Shown piece by piece: positions 1-8,527 of a stretch of DNA of 64,000 nucleotides; position 1 is the stretch's first letter; the number at the start of each line of letters is the position of its first letter. This DNA is from an uncultured bacterium (lineage in GTDB: Bacteria; Cyanobacteriota; Vampirovibrionia; Gastranaerophilales; Gastranaerophilaceae), in contig CACWHC010000015.1 in NCBI GenBank assembly GCA_902760645.1, positions 1-64,000 on the forward strand, in the 5' to 3' direction. A program made the position numbers and the translations under genes. A model generated the notes under the pieces. It was not told where the DNA came from and searched no databases. It was given only the letters and a program-made list of their open reading frames with translations.

Positions 1-141
1 ACATTTTCCGCAAAATTGTTCAGTTTTTCCGCACTGTAATTTTTCACAGCAAATATTGCATTCAACGAGCGAAGCATCTGTAAGGGCAGGCTAGCCTGCC
101 TTTTTAAATTTTTCAAGGGGGTGTTCATCAATTATCAGTCA
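1..141. repeat. repeat-rich intergenic DNA downstream of nth
   Basis: There is no credible gene here. Positions 4-35 carry two TTTTCCGCA words, related to the 50-bp tandem repeat at 20931-21095. Positions about 40-106 are a near-copy of 22134-22192, with the word CGAGCGAAGCATCT followed by the perfect palindrome GGCAGGCTAGCCTGCC. On the + strand the palindrome is followed by TTTTTAAA, so it could also act as a terminator for a + strand transcript entering from the left. Confidence 0.6.
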
Positions 142-777
142 TTACAAATTTTTATCACAGTATTTTTCTATCGGACAGACAGAACACATAGGCTTTTGAG
201 GTTTACAAACGTTTTGCCCGTGAGTCACGATAAGAGTATTTATATCTATCCAATGCTTTACGGGAAGTTTATCTCTGAGTGCAAATTCCGTTTCCTCCGG
301 ATTTCTTGTTTTTACATATCCCATACGGTTAAAAATTCTGTGAACATGCACATCCACGCATATAGCAGGCTTATTAAACCCTCTTGCAACAACGAGATTA
401 GCTGTTTTCCTGCCGACACCGTTAAATTTTACAAGCTCATCTATCGTATCGGGAACTTTCCCGTCATATTTTTCGACAATTTCTTTTGATAATCGGATAA
501 TTTGTTTTGCTTTGTTTGCGTAAAACCCGACAGGATAAATTGCATCCGCCAAAGTTTTTTCATCACACTTTGCAAACTCTTGCGGTGTTTTTCCGAGTTT
601 CAGCATTCTTAAAGTTGCAGGATATGTCGTTCTGTCATTAGTTCTCAAACTCAATATACAAGCTATCAAAACCAAATACGGGTCATTAAAGCTGTCCATT
701 AAGCCGACAAATTCACTCTTTTGCTGTTTTGCAGCTTTTAAAGTTTTGACAATTTTATCAATATCTTTATCGTTCAT
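142..777 (-). CDS. nth: endonuclease III (DNA glycosylase/AP lyase)
   Basis: Base-excision repair enzyme that removes oxidised pyrimidines and nicks abasic sites, 211 aa, the usual length. The helix-hairpin-helix GVGRKTANL carries the catalytic Lys124 and VDVHVHR gives Asp142. The C-terminal [4Fe-4S] loop C191-x6-C198-x2-C201-x5-C207 is complete. The substrate-pocket motif reads LSLRTND rather than the LSAQTTD of E. coli. The ATG lies 2 nt after the mnmG stop with only a weak Shine-Dalgarno sequence, so it is probably cotranscribed and translationally coupled to mnmG. Confidence 0.95.
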   Translation of the reverse strand: MNDKDIDKIVKTLKAAKQQKSEFVGLMDSFNDPYLVLIACILSLRTNDRTTYPATLRMLKLGKTPQEFAKCDEKTLADAIYPVGFYANKAKQIIRLSKEIVEKYDGKVPDTIDELVKFNGVGRKTANLVVARGFNKPAICVDVHVHRIFNRMGYVKTRNPEETEFALRDKLPVKHWIDINTLIVTHGQNVCKPQKPMCSVCPIEKYCDKNL

Positions 778-779
778 AT

Positions 780-2663
780 TTATTTTCTTGCAACCGCATG
801 TCTTTCCAAAAGTACCATAAGAACAGATATATCTGCAGGTTTAACACCACCGATACGGGATGCCTGAGCTAATGTTTTTGGTCTGATTTTATTCAATTTT
901 TCCTTTGTTTCTGATGATATGTGTTCTATCGCCATATAATCAATATCTTCAGGAATTTTAAATTTATCGAGTTTCCCTGCTTGCTCAACCTGTGCTGTCT
1001 GACGTTTCAGATAACCGTCATATTTAATCATAATTTCAACCTGCTCGTAAACATCACGGCTTAAATTCAGGTTATTTGTTTCTTCGTCCAATTCTTTCAA
1101 AATATTATAATTAATATTCGGACGTTTCAGAAGCTCTGCCAATCTCATACCTCTTTCAATACCCTCGCCGTATTTACCAAGTATTGACTTGACTTCCTCA
1201 CTTGCAGGGATTTTTACATTTGAAAGTCTTTGTATTTCACGCTGAATATTCTCCTGCTTTTGAATAAATCTTTGATATTGTGCTTCATCAATCAAACCGA
1301 CTTTATACCCGATTGGGGTTAATCTTTCATCGGCATTATCCTGTCTTAGCAATAATCTGTACTCTGAACGGGAAGTCAGCATTCTGTACGGGTCTTGTAT
1401 ATCTTTTGTTACCAAATCATCTATCAAAGTACCCGTATAGGATGAACTTCTCGACAATTCAAGCATTTCGGAACCGTTTAAGTAATTGAACGCATTAATA
1501 CCTGCAATTAATCCTTGTGCGGCAGCTTCTTCATAACCGCTTGTACCGTTAATTTGACCAGCCAAAAACAGTCCTTTGATTTTTTTTGACATCAGAGAAT
1601 GCGTAGTCTGTACAGCAGGGACATAATCGTATTCAACCGCATAAGCAGGCTTAATTACATGTGCATTTTCCAACCCCGGTAAAGTTCTGAGCATCTTAAC
1701 CTGAACATCTGCCGGCAAACTGCTTGAAAATCCCTGAATATAAGCCTCGTAATTACCTAATCCCTCAGGCTCAACAAATATATGATGAGAAGGATTTTTG
1801 GCAAATCTTACGACTTTATCCTCAATTGACGGACAGTATCTCGGACCTACACCCTGTATCAAACCCTTAAACATTGGGGATTTATCAAGATTTGCCTTAA
1901 TAATTTTATGAGTTTCTTCATTTGTTCTCGTTAAATAACACGGATACTGCTTTCTTATCGGTCTGTCAGGTCTGAACGAATAAAAACTCAAAACTTCGTC
2001 CCCCGGCTGAATATCAAGTTTTGAATAGTCGATTGACCTTTTATCAACACGAGGAGGAGTCCCCGTTTTTAATTTTTTTAATTCTATTCCCAAATTTCTG
2101 AGGGAATCAGAAAGTCCGTATGCGGCTTTTTCACCTAATCTACCCGCACTGTATGACTGGAGTCCGACCCATATTTTACCGTCTAAAGATGTCCCTGTCG
2201 TAAGAATTGCAGCGTTAACCGTAAATTCAATACCGTACTCATCAATAGCACCCGTAACTTTGCCGTCTTTAACAAGTAAATCCGTAATACAAGCCTGTCT
2301 TAAATAAATATTTTCGTTATGTTCAATAACATTACGCATATAATCGGAATACTGACGTTTATCCGACTGAGCCCTTAAAGCTCGGACAGCAGGTCCTTTT
2401 GAGGAATTAAGGGTTTTCATTTGCAGGTATGTAGCATCAGCAGCAAGTCCCATTTCACCGCCGAGAGCGTCAATTTCACGAACCAACGTCGATTTTGCAG
2501 GACCGCCTATTGCAGGATTACAAGGCTGTAACGCTATATGCTCAACATCCAATGTTGCAAGAAGAACTTTCAGCCCTAATCTTGCACAGGATAAAGCGGC
2601 TTCACAACCTGCGTGACCTGCACCCACTACTATTACGTCATATTGATTATTGAGGTAATTCAT
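780..2663 (-). CDS. mnmG: tRNA uridine 5-carboxymethylaminomethyl modification enzyme MnmG (GidA)
   Basis: FAD-dependent partner of MnmE in wobble-uridine modification of tRNA. From the ATG at 2663 it has 627 aa. The Rossmann motif VVGAGHAG (residues 12-19) and the GidA signatures around TPPRVD and GPRYCPSIEDK are intact. An upstream in-frame TTG (2681) would add MCYTVT, but those bases contain a TATACT -10 box exactly 6 nt before the ATG. I therefore take ATG 2663 as the start and predict a leaderless mRNA. First gene of mnmG-nth. Confidence 0.95.
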   Translation of the reverse strand: MNYLNNQYDVIVVGAGHAGCEAALSCARLGLKVLLATLDVEHIALQPCNPAIGGPAKSTLVREIDALGGEMGLAADATYLQMKTLNSSKGPAVRALRAQSDKRQYSDYMRNVIEHNENIYLRQACITDLLVKDGKVTGAIDEYGIEFTVNAAILTTGTSLDGKIWVGLQSYSAGRLGEKAAYGLSDSLRNLGIELKKLKTGTPPRVDKRSIDYSKLDIQPGDEVLSFYSFRPDRPIRKQYPCYLTRTNEETHKIIKANLDKSPMFKGLIQGVGPRYCPSIEDKVVRFAKNPSHHIFVEPEGLGNYEAYIQGFSSSLPADVQVKMLRTLPGLENAHVIKPAYAVEYDYVPAVQTTHSLMSKKIKGLFLAGQINGTSGYEEAAAQGLIAGINAFNYLNGSEMLELSRSSSYTGTLIDDLVTKDIQDPYRMLTSRSEYRLLLRQDNADERLTPIGYKVGLIDEAQYQRFIQKQENIQREIQRLSNVKIPASEEVKSILGKYGEGIERGMRLAELLKRPNINYNILKELDEETNNLNLSRDVYEQVEIMIKYDGYLKRQTAQVEQAGKLDKFKIPEDIDYMAIEHISSETKEKLNKIRPKTLAQASRIGGVKPADISVLMVLLERHAVARK

Positions 2664-2678
2664 AGTCACAGTATAGCA
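2664..2678 (-). promoter_or_regulatory. extended -10 promoter giving a leaderless mnmG mRNA
   Basis: Read on the minus strand: TGC-TATACT (2678-2670), then GTGACT, then ATG. Six bases between the -10 hexamer and the ATG place +1 on the A of the start codon. There is no Shine-Dalgarno sequence. The same layout precedes birA and the gene starting at 36977. Confidence 0.6.
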
Positions 2679-2801
2679 CAAAGAAAATTTTGAACTAAAA
2701 GTATATTCAGTATCTTTACGTCGGGTAACATTTTGTAAATTTTTATACCTCCAAATAGCAAAAATTTTTCTTCACGGAATTAAATATAAAGGGTTCTAAA
2801 A

Positions 2802-4343
2802 ATGATAAATCCGGTTAAATACAACATTTCATTTGGTTATAAAAGAGCTGATTATGACTTGAATAAGGACAATAAAAAGCCTGTAAGAACAAGTATTTTC
2901 TATGTTAATGATTATCACGGTAAAGCAATAAATATGGAACGCACAGTAACAGCATCCAACGCTTTTGACTGTTATACCCCTCAAGAGAAAACCGACAAAC
3001 TTAAACTTGCTTCAGGCGACATAATGGTCGGCACGGATATTAAAACTAACAAAGTTGCAATGCAGTTTTTGAAATTCATAGGAGTAAGTGCAAGTGCAGT
3101 TGGAAATCACGAATGCGATATGAAATCGGAGGATTTCTTTAACGAAATTCCGAACATGCCTGCAACACTTTTAGCCTGCAATATAAAAAATTATGACGAA
3201 AGCAAATTATCAAAATATATTAAAAAATCATGTATACAGGAAATTAACGGCAACAAATACGGAATTATAGGAACAATACCTTCCGATTTAATTTCGAGAA
3301 TAAAATACGGCAAAGTTCTTCAAGACCAAGATATACAGCCTGCAAACATTGACGACACAATTAAATATATTCAGGAAGAAGTAAATAAGTTAAAATCACA
3401 GGGTATAGATAAAATAATTTTACTTTCGCACAGCGGATACGGCTATGACATAAAAATTGCACAAAATACGGAAGGCATTGATGTAATTCTTGGCGGACAT
3501 TCCCACAATCTCTTAAAAGGTATCGAAAAAGACGTTAATTTATTCAATTCGAAATCAGGCGAACCTGTTATTATTACTCAGGCAGGACGTGACGGCAGAA
3601 ATTTCGGAATACTTAATCTTGAATTTGACAAAGACGGAGTAATCACTAAAGCACAAAATAATATCGGCAATACCAAAGATTTTTCAAGAAATGCCATTGC
3701 AAAATACATTTTTGAAAAAATAAAAGGGAAACCCGAAATTATAGGTGAAATAAGAACCGCCCCACCTGTATTAAAAAATGACTTAACAGACCCGAATCCT
3801 CTGGCATATTACGGTGCCGATGCAATAAAAGAATTGTCGGGTGCAGATATAGCACTGATAGGTGCTGCAAACCTTCGGGGTACCGTTGAAAAAGGGGTAA
3901 TAGATACAGGTGTAATCTCTGAAATTTCACCGTTCAAAAATAAAATTGCAAAAATAAATTATACGGAAAAAGAAATTGTTGACGCCATAAAATACAGTGC
4001 AAAATCTATAACAACCCAACACAATAAACCCGGGATAATGCAGGTTTCGGGATTAAAATACACAATGACAAAAAATGGTGATGTTACTTCAATGAGCTAT
4101 ATTGACAGGAAAGGAAACGAGCACCCCATTGATGTAAATAATCCGAGAACGGATAAAATATATTCTACCGCAATTAATGAATATTTTTCAAGCAACAATG
4201 ACGGCTACAGCATGCTGAACAAATATTTTGAAGCGACTCAAAAGTACGACTGGGACTTAAATTACGCAATAGAACAAAAAATAAGAGCATCCAAAGGACC
4301 GATAGACATAATTGATGATGGCAGAATAACAATTACGGATTAG
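2802..4343 (+). CDS. 5'-nucleotidase/metallophosphatase family protein without a signal peptide
   Basis: 513 aa with the UshA/YfkN-type two-domain layout. The N-terminal calcineurin-like metallophosphatase domain has VNDYHGK (Asp37, His39), GNHE (101-104), His210 in LLSHSGYG and GGHSH (231-235), so the dinuclear metal site looks intact. The C-terminal nucleotide-binding domain follows (about 330-500, with GAANLRG). Relatives are usually exported, yet this protein has no signal peptide. It begins with a polar segment ending in ISFGYKR (residues 9-15), the short motif shared with other small proteins in this window. The substrate is probably a nucleotide or cyclic nucleotide (inference). An AAGGG sequence lies about 9 nt before the ATG. 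Confidence 0.8.
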   Translation: MINPVKYNISFGYKRADYDLNKDNKKPVRTSIFYVNDYHGKAINMERTVTASNAFDCYTPQEKTDKLKLASGDIMVGTDIKTNKVAMQFLKFIGVSASAVGNHECDMKSEDFFNEIPNMPATLLACNIKNYDESKLSKYIKKSCIQEINGNKYGIIGTIPSDLISRIKYGKVLQDQDIQPANIDDTIKYIQEEVNKLKSQGIDKIILLSHSGYGYDIKIAQNTEGIDVILGGHSHNLLKGIEKDVNLFNSKSGEPVIITQAGRDGRNFGILNLEFDKDGVITKAQNNIGNTKDFSRNAIAKYIFEKIKGKPEIIGEIRTAPPVLKNDLTDPNPLAYYGADAIKELSGADIALIGAANLRGTVEKGVIDTGVISEISPFKNKIAKINYTEKEIVDAIKYSAKSITTQHNKPGIMQVSGLKYTMTKNGDVTSMSYIDRKGNEHPIDVNNPRTDKIYSTAINEYFSSNNDGYSMLNKYFEATQKYDWDLNYAIEQKIRASKGPIDIIDDGRITITD

Positions 4344-4384
4344 GGAATTTGCATAAAAATAATTTTTCCTGTAATATTCAAGTT

Positions 4385-5471
4385 ATGGAAACAGAAGTAA
4401 AACAGATTTTAAATAACCTGACACCCAGAGTTAAAAGCATAAAGGAGTGTCTTTGACTTTGATAAATTAAACATAAAACTTTCTTCTCTTGAAGAAGAGA
4501 TGCAATCCCCTGATATTTGGTCAGATAAAGAGAAAGTATCAAAATTAGGTTCTGAAATAAAAGAAATTAAGGAAAACATCCAGCTTTGCCAAAAATGGCA
4601 GACTGCATTGGATGATGCGGAAGTATCTCTTGATATAGGGGATAATGACCTTATAACGGAAAGTTATAATACTTTAAAAAATACGGAAAAAGAAATTGAA
4701 AGTTTTGAAGTTCGTCTTATGCTCAGCGGAGAATATGATAACGCAGATGCAATAATTACAATTAACGCAGGTGCCGGAGGAACGGATGCACAAGATTGGG
4801 GAAGTTTACTGCTCAGAATGTACACAAGATGGGCAGAACAACACAATTGGAATGTGGAATTAATGGATAAACTTGACGGAGATGAAGCCGGCATAAAGTC
4901 TGCAACAATAAAAGTTTCCGGAAAATACGCCTTCGGATATGCAAAAGCTGAAAGAGGAGTACACCGTCTTGTCAGAATTTCACCCTTTAATGCAAACGGT
5001 AAAAGACAAACAAGTTTTGCCTCGGTAGAAGTTTCACCTATAATCGCAGATTTTGAAAAAACCATAATAATACCGCCTGAAGATTTGGAAATAGACACAA
5101 TGCGTTCAGGCGGAGCCGGCGGACAAAATGTAAACAAAGTCGAAACAGCGGTAAGAATACTCCATAAACCAACGGGCATTGTCGTTAAGTGTCAACAGGA
5201 ACGTTCTCAGCTACAAAATAAAGAAAATGCCATGCAAATGCTTGCCTCAAAATTACTTGCAATAAGACAGGCTGAACACGAAAAAAAACTTGCAGAACTA
5301 AAAGGTGAAAATGTCGATATAAACTTTGGTTCCCAGATACGTTCCTATGTATTTCACCCATACAAAATGGTTAAAGACCATCGTACAGGCTTTGAATCAG
5401 GTAACGTTGATGCCGTTATGGATGGTGAATTAGATGGATTTATTGAAGCTTATCTCAAGTCAATGGTGTAA
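4385..5471 (+). CDS. prfB: peptide chain release factor 2, with programmed +1 frameshift
   Basis: Recognises UGA and UAA stops. The zero frame starts at ATG 4385 and runs 23 codons to an in-frame TGA at 4454-4456. The site is the classical CTT TGA C (4451-4457) with an internal Shine-Dalgarno AAGGAG at 4442-4447, three bases before CTT. A +1 slip continues with GAC at 4455 and gives a 361-aa product. The SPF anticodon-like tripeptide (ISPFNANG) and the GGQ motif (245-247) are present. Frameshifting is autoregulated by RF2 level in known bacteria. A caller that ignores the shift would start falsely at ATG 4500. Confidence 0.95.
4442..4457 (+). promoter_or_regulatory. prfB +1 frameshift signal
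   Basis: The Shine-Dalgarno-like AAGGAG, three spacer bases TGT, then CTTTGAC. Spacing and slippery sequence match the well-characterised E. coli element (AGGGGG-TAT-CTTTGAC). Confidence 0.95.
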
Positions 5472-5536
5472 TTTATTTTACAATTTCTGTTATTTTTGTT
5501 AGAATAATTATTGTTATATAACAGTAGGAAGGTAAT

Positions 5537-6898
5537 ATGAAATTTTCATCATCATTTAAGGTCGGTTTATTAACGCTTTTATCCTTGATTCTATTGATTG
5601 GCGTTGTTATAAAAGTTAAAGGGAGAGCAATATCCTCAGCCCCCCGTGTAGAAATTCAGTTTAAAGACGTAAACGGTATGCGTCCCGGTGCAGGTGTTCA
5701 GATGATGGGCTTGAAGGTCGGTCAGGTTGAACAAATTACACCTACTATTGATGGTGAAGACAGCTATGTCAAAGTTAAATTCGTTATTACCAATCCTCAG
5801 GTTAAAATTCCGAGAGCATCTACTTTTTCAATACAGCAATCCGGCTTGATAGGTGAATTGTTCCTTGAAATTACCCCTCCGAAAACCAGAACTATATATA
5901 TCCCGATGATAAATAAAGATGTATTGTTTAAAGATGATGCCGTTGAGATGAAATTGAGTGATAAATATTATGACGTAGGTATAATAAGGGATGTACAAAT
6001 CGTTCACAGAGATGCTTTACCTTACAATGTAAGAGATAAAGTACAAACTAATTATGCTTACAGAGTCGATTATATAATCAACCTTCCGGGTTTAATTATG
6101 CCTAACTTTATAAAAGGGGAAGCTGTAACCGTTAACGGCGATAAAAAATTAAGAATTGCGGCTTTGGATAACACAGTACCGCCTTATCCCAAACAAAAAT
6201 CACCGTATACAATCATAGAACCTATGAGAATTGCGGACTTTTTGAATTGGCAATATAAAGCTGCAGAAAGTTTAACCGAAACGAATATGAAAGTTAATAC
6301 TTTATTATCTGATCAGACTATCGGTGAATTACAGGCAACAGTTAATAACATAGATGAAATAACCAAAAAAGCAAGCGTAACAGTTGATAAAATTAATCAG
6401 CTGATTGATGACTCAAAAAGTGACATAAAAGAACTTATAGAATTGGCAAACCACACTGCCGCAGATTTCAATGCTCTTGCAGGCAACTTAAATAACATTG
6501 TAGGTGATCCTGTATTCAAGAAAAATCTTATATCAACAACCACTTCTATTGACCAGCTTGCAAGAAACCTTAACAAAATCATGGGTAACGAAGAAGAATC
6601 TAAGAAGATGGCAGAAGACATCAGAACAATTACTAACAACTTAGCGGAAATATCAACATCTGTTACGGCAATGACAAAAGATGAACAACTTAAAAATGAT
6701 TTAAAGAATACACTTGCTAATACAAATAAAGCCTTAGAAAATGTATCAATGGCACTTGCATCAGTAAATAAGATGACTCCGGATAATAAAACCGAGCTTG
6801 ATGCAATATTAGACGATGCAAAAGTTACCACCGCTAATCTAAGGAAATTCTCGGAAAAACTTAACAAACGATTCTTAATTTTCCGACTGTTGTTCTAA
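5537..6898 (+). CDS. MCE/MlaD domain lipid-transport protein
   Basis: 453 aa. One N-terminal membrane anchor (about residues 9-26), an MCE domain (about 35-115, with the typical NGMRPGAGVQMMGLKVGQV stretch), a middle region, and a long helical C-terminal part (about 245-440) rich in Asn, Asp and Lys that probably forms coiled coil. MCE proteins are the periplasmic substrate-binding parts of phospholipid ABC transporters, and the single-MCE architecture resembles cyanobacterial and plastid TGD2-like proteins. No MlaE permease or MlaF ATPase gene is adjacent. It sits 10 bp before lpxK, which fits an envelope-lipid operon. Shine-Dalgarno GGAAGG. Confidence 0.85.
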   Translation: MKFSSSFKVGLLTLLSLILLIGVVIKVKGRAISSAPRVEIQFKDVNGMRPGAGVQMMGLKVGQVEQITPTIDGEDSYVKVKFVITNPQVKIPRASTFSIQQSGLIGELFLEITPPKTRTIYIPMINKDVLFKDDAVEMKLSDKYYDVGIIRDVQIVHRDALPYNVRDKVQTNYAYRVDYIINLPGLIMPNFIKGEAVTVNGDKKLRIAALDNTVPPYPKQKSPYTIIEPMRIADFLNWQYKAAESLTETNMKVNTLLSDQTIGELQATVNNIDEITKKASVTVDKINQLIDDSKSDIKELIELANHTAADFNALAGNLNNIVGDPVFKKNLISTTTSIDQLARNLNKIMGNEEESKKMAEDIRTITNNLAEISTSVTAMTKDEQLKNDLKNTLANTNKALENVSMALASVNKMTPDNKTELDAILDDAKVTTANLRKFSEKLNKRFLIFRLLF

Positions 6899-6908
6899 GG
6901 GAAAAAAA

Positions 6909-7943
6909 GTGAATATTAAAACAGAAATAACAAAAATACACTACAATAAAGATGCAAACGGAATAATATTTAATGTGTTAAGGTTTGCATCCTTATTTTA
7001 CGCACTTGGAAGCGAAATAAAAAATTTTCTCTATGACAAAAATATATTGAAAACACAAAAAGCAGATGCCTGCGTTATTTCTGTCGGCAATCTCACAACA
7101 GGTGGAGTAGGGAAAACCCCTGTTGTTGCTGAAATTTCAAAATATTTAATTTCACAGGGCGAAAAAGTGGCAATTATATCAAGAGGATACGGCGGAAGGC
7201 TGTCAAATAAAAATATTAATTTAATATCAGACGGGAATAAAATCTATTATAATGCGCAATTTGCAGGTGATGAGCCTTACTGGCTGGCTCAGGAAACTAA
7301 GGCAATAGTAGTTACATCAAAAAACAGATATAAAGCCGCAGAATTTGCAATAAAAGAATTTGGTGTAACTAAAATAATTCTTGATGACGGATTTCAGCAC
7401 AGAAAATTACATCGTGATATTGACCTTGTTCTTATGGATTCCGAGAAACAATTCGGCAACGAATGTCTTTTGCCTGCAGGACCGCTAAGAGAAAGTACAA
7501 AATCATTAAAACGGGCAAGCAATCTCGTTATTGTAAGCAAAAATACAGAACATGAAGATGCTGAGAGATTATCTCGCATAATGGAAAATAAATATGAATT
7601 ACCAGCAACTGTTTGTAAAACCGAACCGGATTTTATCTATAATATCAAAACTAATTTCCATTTACAAAAAGGAACATCCGTAATTGCACTTTCGGCAATC
7701 GGACAACCTGAACAGTTTTTCAAATTTTTAAACGGTTATACAATTGAAAAGAAAGTAATCTTTGATGATCATCACAAATACAATAAAGATGATATTCCGC
7801 AAACAGATTTACCGGTTATTACAACAGAAAAAGATGCTGTTAAATTAAAAGAATTTAATTTTGACAACATCTTTGCTCTTAAACTTAAAACTGAAATTGA
7901 TACTGAAAATATCCTTAAAAGCGAATTTTTCGGCGAAAAATAA
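6909..7943 (+). CDS. lpxK: tetraacyldisaccharide 4'-kinase
   Basis: Membrane-bound kinase of lipid A synthesis, 344 aa. The N-terminal hydrophobic helix is followed by the P-loop GNLTTGGVGKT (60-70), then SRGYGG, LDDGFQHRKL and the C-terminal half typical of LpxK. The start is GTG at 6909, supported by AAGGGA upstream and the lack of an ATG at a better place. Its presence says the cell makes lipid A and so has an LPS-type outer membrane. Likely cotranscribed with the preceding MCE gene. Confidence 0.92.
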   Translation: MNIKTEITKIHYNKDANGIIFNVLRFASLFYALGSEIKNFLYDKNILKTQKADACVISVGNLTTGGVGKTPVVAEISKYLISQGEKVAIISRGYGGRLSNKNINLISDGNKIYYNAQFAGDEPYWLAQETKAIVVTSKNRYKAAEFAIKEFGVTKIILDDGFQHRKLHRDIDLVLMDSEKQFGNECLLPAGPLRESTKSLKRASNLVIVSKNTEHEDAERLSRIMENKYELPATVCKTEPDFIYNIKTNFHLQKGTSVIALSAIGQPEQFFKFLNGYTIEKKVIFDDHHKYNKDDIPQTDLPVITTEKDAVKLKEFNFDNIFALKLKTEIDTENILKSEFFGEK

Positions 7944-7945
7944 CG

Positions 7946-8386
7946 CTACTTAACCCCAAATAAACTTCTTAGCTTTTTTTGATAGTTTCTTTTTAAAACC
8001 TGTTGTTCCAAAGCCTTTGCAACAATTACCATTTTTTCCAAACCTTTTGAGCCCATTATTCGCTTATATAATGACTGAACTTCCTCATAACTGTCCAAAT
8101 CCACTCTGAAACTTGTAACTTTACCCTGAACTTTATGTCCTTTATCAAAAGTTCTTATAAACAGTGCATTTTTAGCATGACGTTTTGGTTTGTCAGCAAG
8201 CTCATATACTTTAGATGTATCAGAATATTTAAGTTTATAACTGCCGTCATTATCAGCAATAACATGCCAGTGTTTACAACTTTTTAAGGCTTCCTTAGCA
8301 TCAGCAATTTCCTGATTACCTGATTCTACGGCTAAATTACCTTCTAATCGTCCAAAACTTGGTGAGAAATTACAACGAACTTCCAT
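7946..8386 (-). CDS. unknown protein with N-terminal SPSFGR motif
   Basis: 146 aa from ATG 8386, chosen over the upstream TTG because AGGAG lies 7 nt before it. No family recognised. The N-terminus MEVRCNFSPSFGRLEG contains the F-small-basic motif seen in other proteins here (SFGR at 10-13). The rest is mixed alpha/beta, Lys-rich at the C-terminus, with no signal peptide or membrane segment. It is convergent with lpxK, with stops 2 bp apart. Confidence 0.65.
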   Translation of the reverse strand: MEVRCNFSPSFGRLEGNLAVESGNQEIADAKEALKSCKHWHVIADNDGSYKLKYSDTSKVYELADKPKRHAKNALFIRTFDKGHKVQGKVTSFRVDLDSYEEVQSLYKRIMGSKGLEKMVIVAKALEQQVLKRNYQKKLRSLFGVK

Positions 8387-8471
8387 TAACAACTCCTATA
8401 AGTAAAATGTCACACACATACACAAAGATAAAACAAATTAAAAATTGCCTATATTGTTAAGAGATATTAAA

Positions 8472-8501
8472 AGAGGGAAAAATCGTAAGATTAATCCCTC
8501 T
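8472..8501 (-). terminator. terminator of the oad operon
   Basis: An interrupted hairpin: AGAGGGA pairs with TCCCTCT and an inner AATC-GTAA-GATT stem closes it. On the minus strand it is followed by TTTTAA. It lies just after the oadB stop. Confidence 0.6.
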
Positions 8502-8527
8502 CAGAAAGTATATGTTACAATCAATCT

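Noticed and set aside
2664-2681. TTG start for mnmG adding six residues
   Set aside because: The added residues do not belong to the family N-terminus and their codons contain the -10 box. ATG 2663 fits the usual start just before the Rossmann motif.
4454-4456. TGA as sense codon or frameshift error in prfB
   Set aside because: The site has the full programmed frameshift signal, and TGA is a normal stop elsewhere (birA). Trp is always TGG.
4664-5179. 171-codon minus ORF inside prfB
   Set aside because: Antisense shadow of conserved release-factor sequence.
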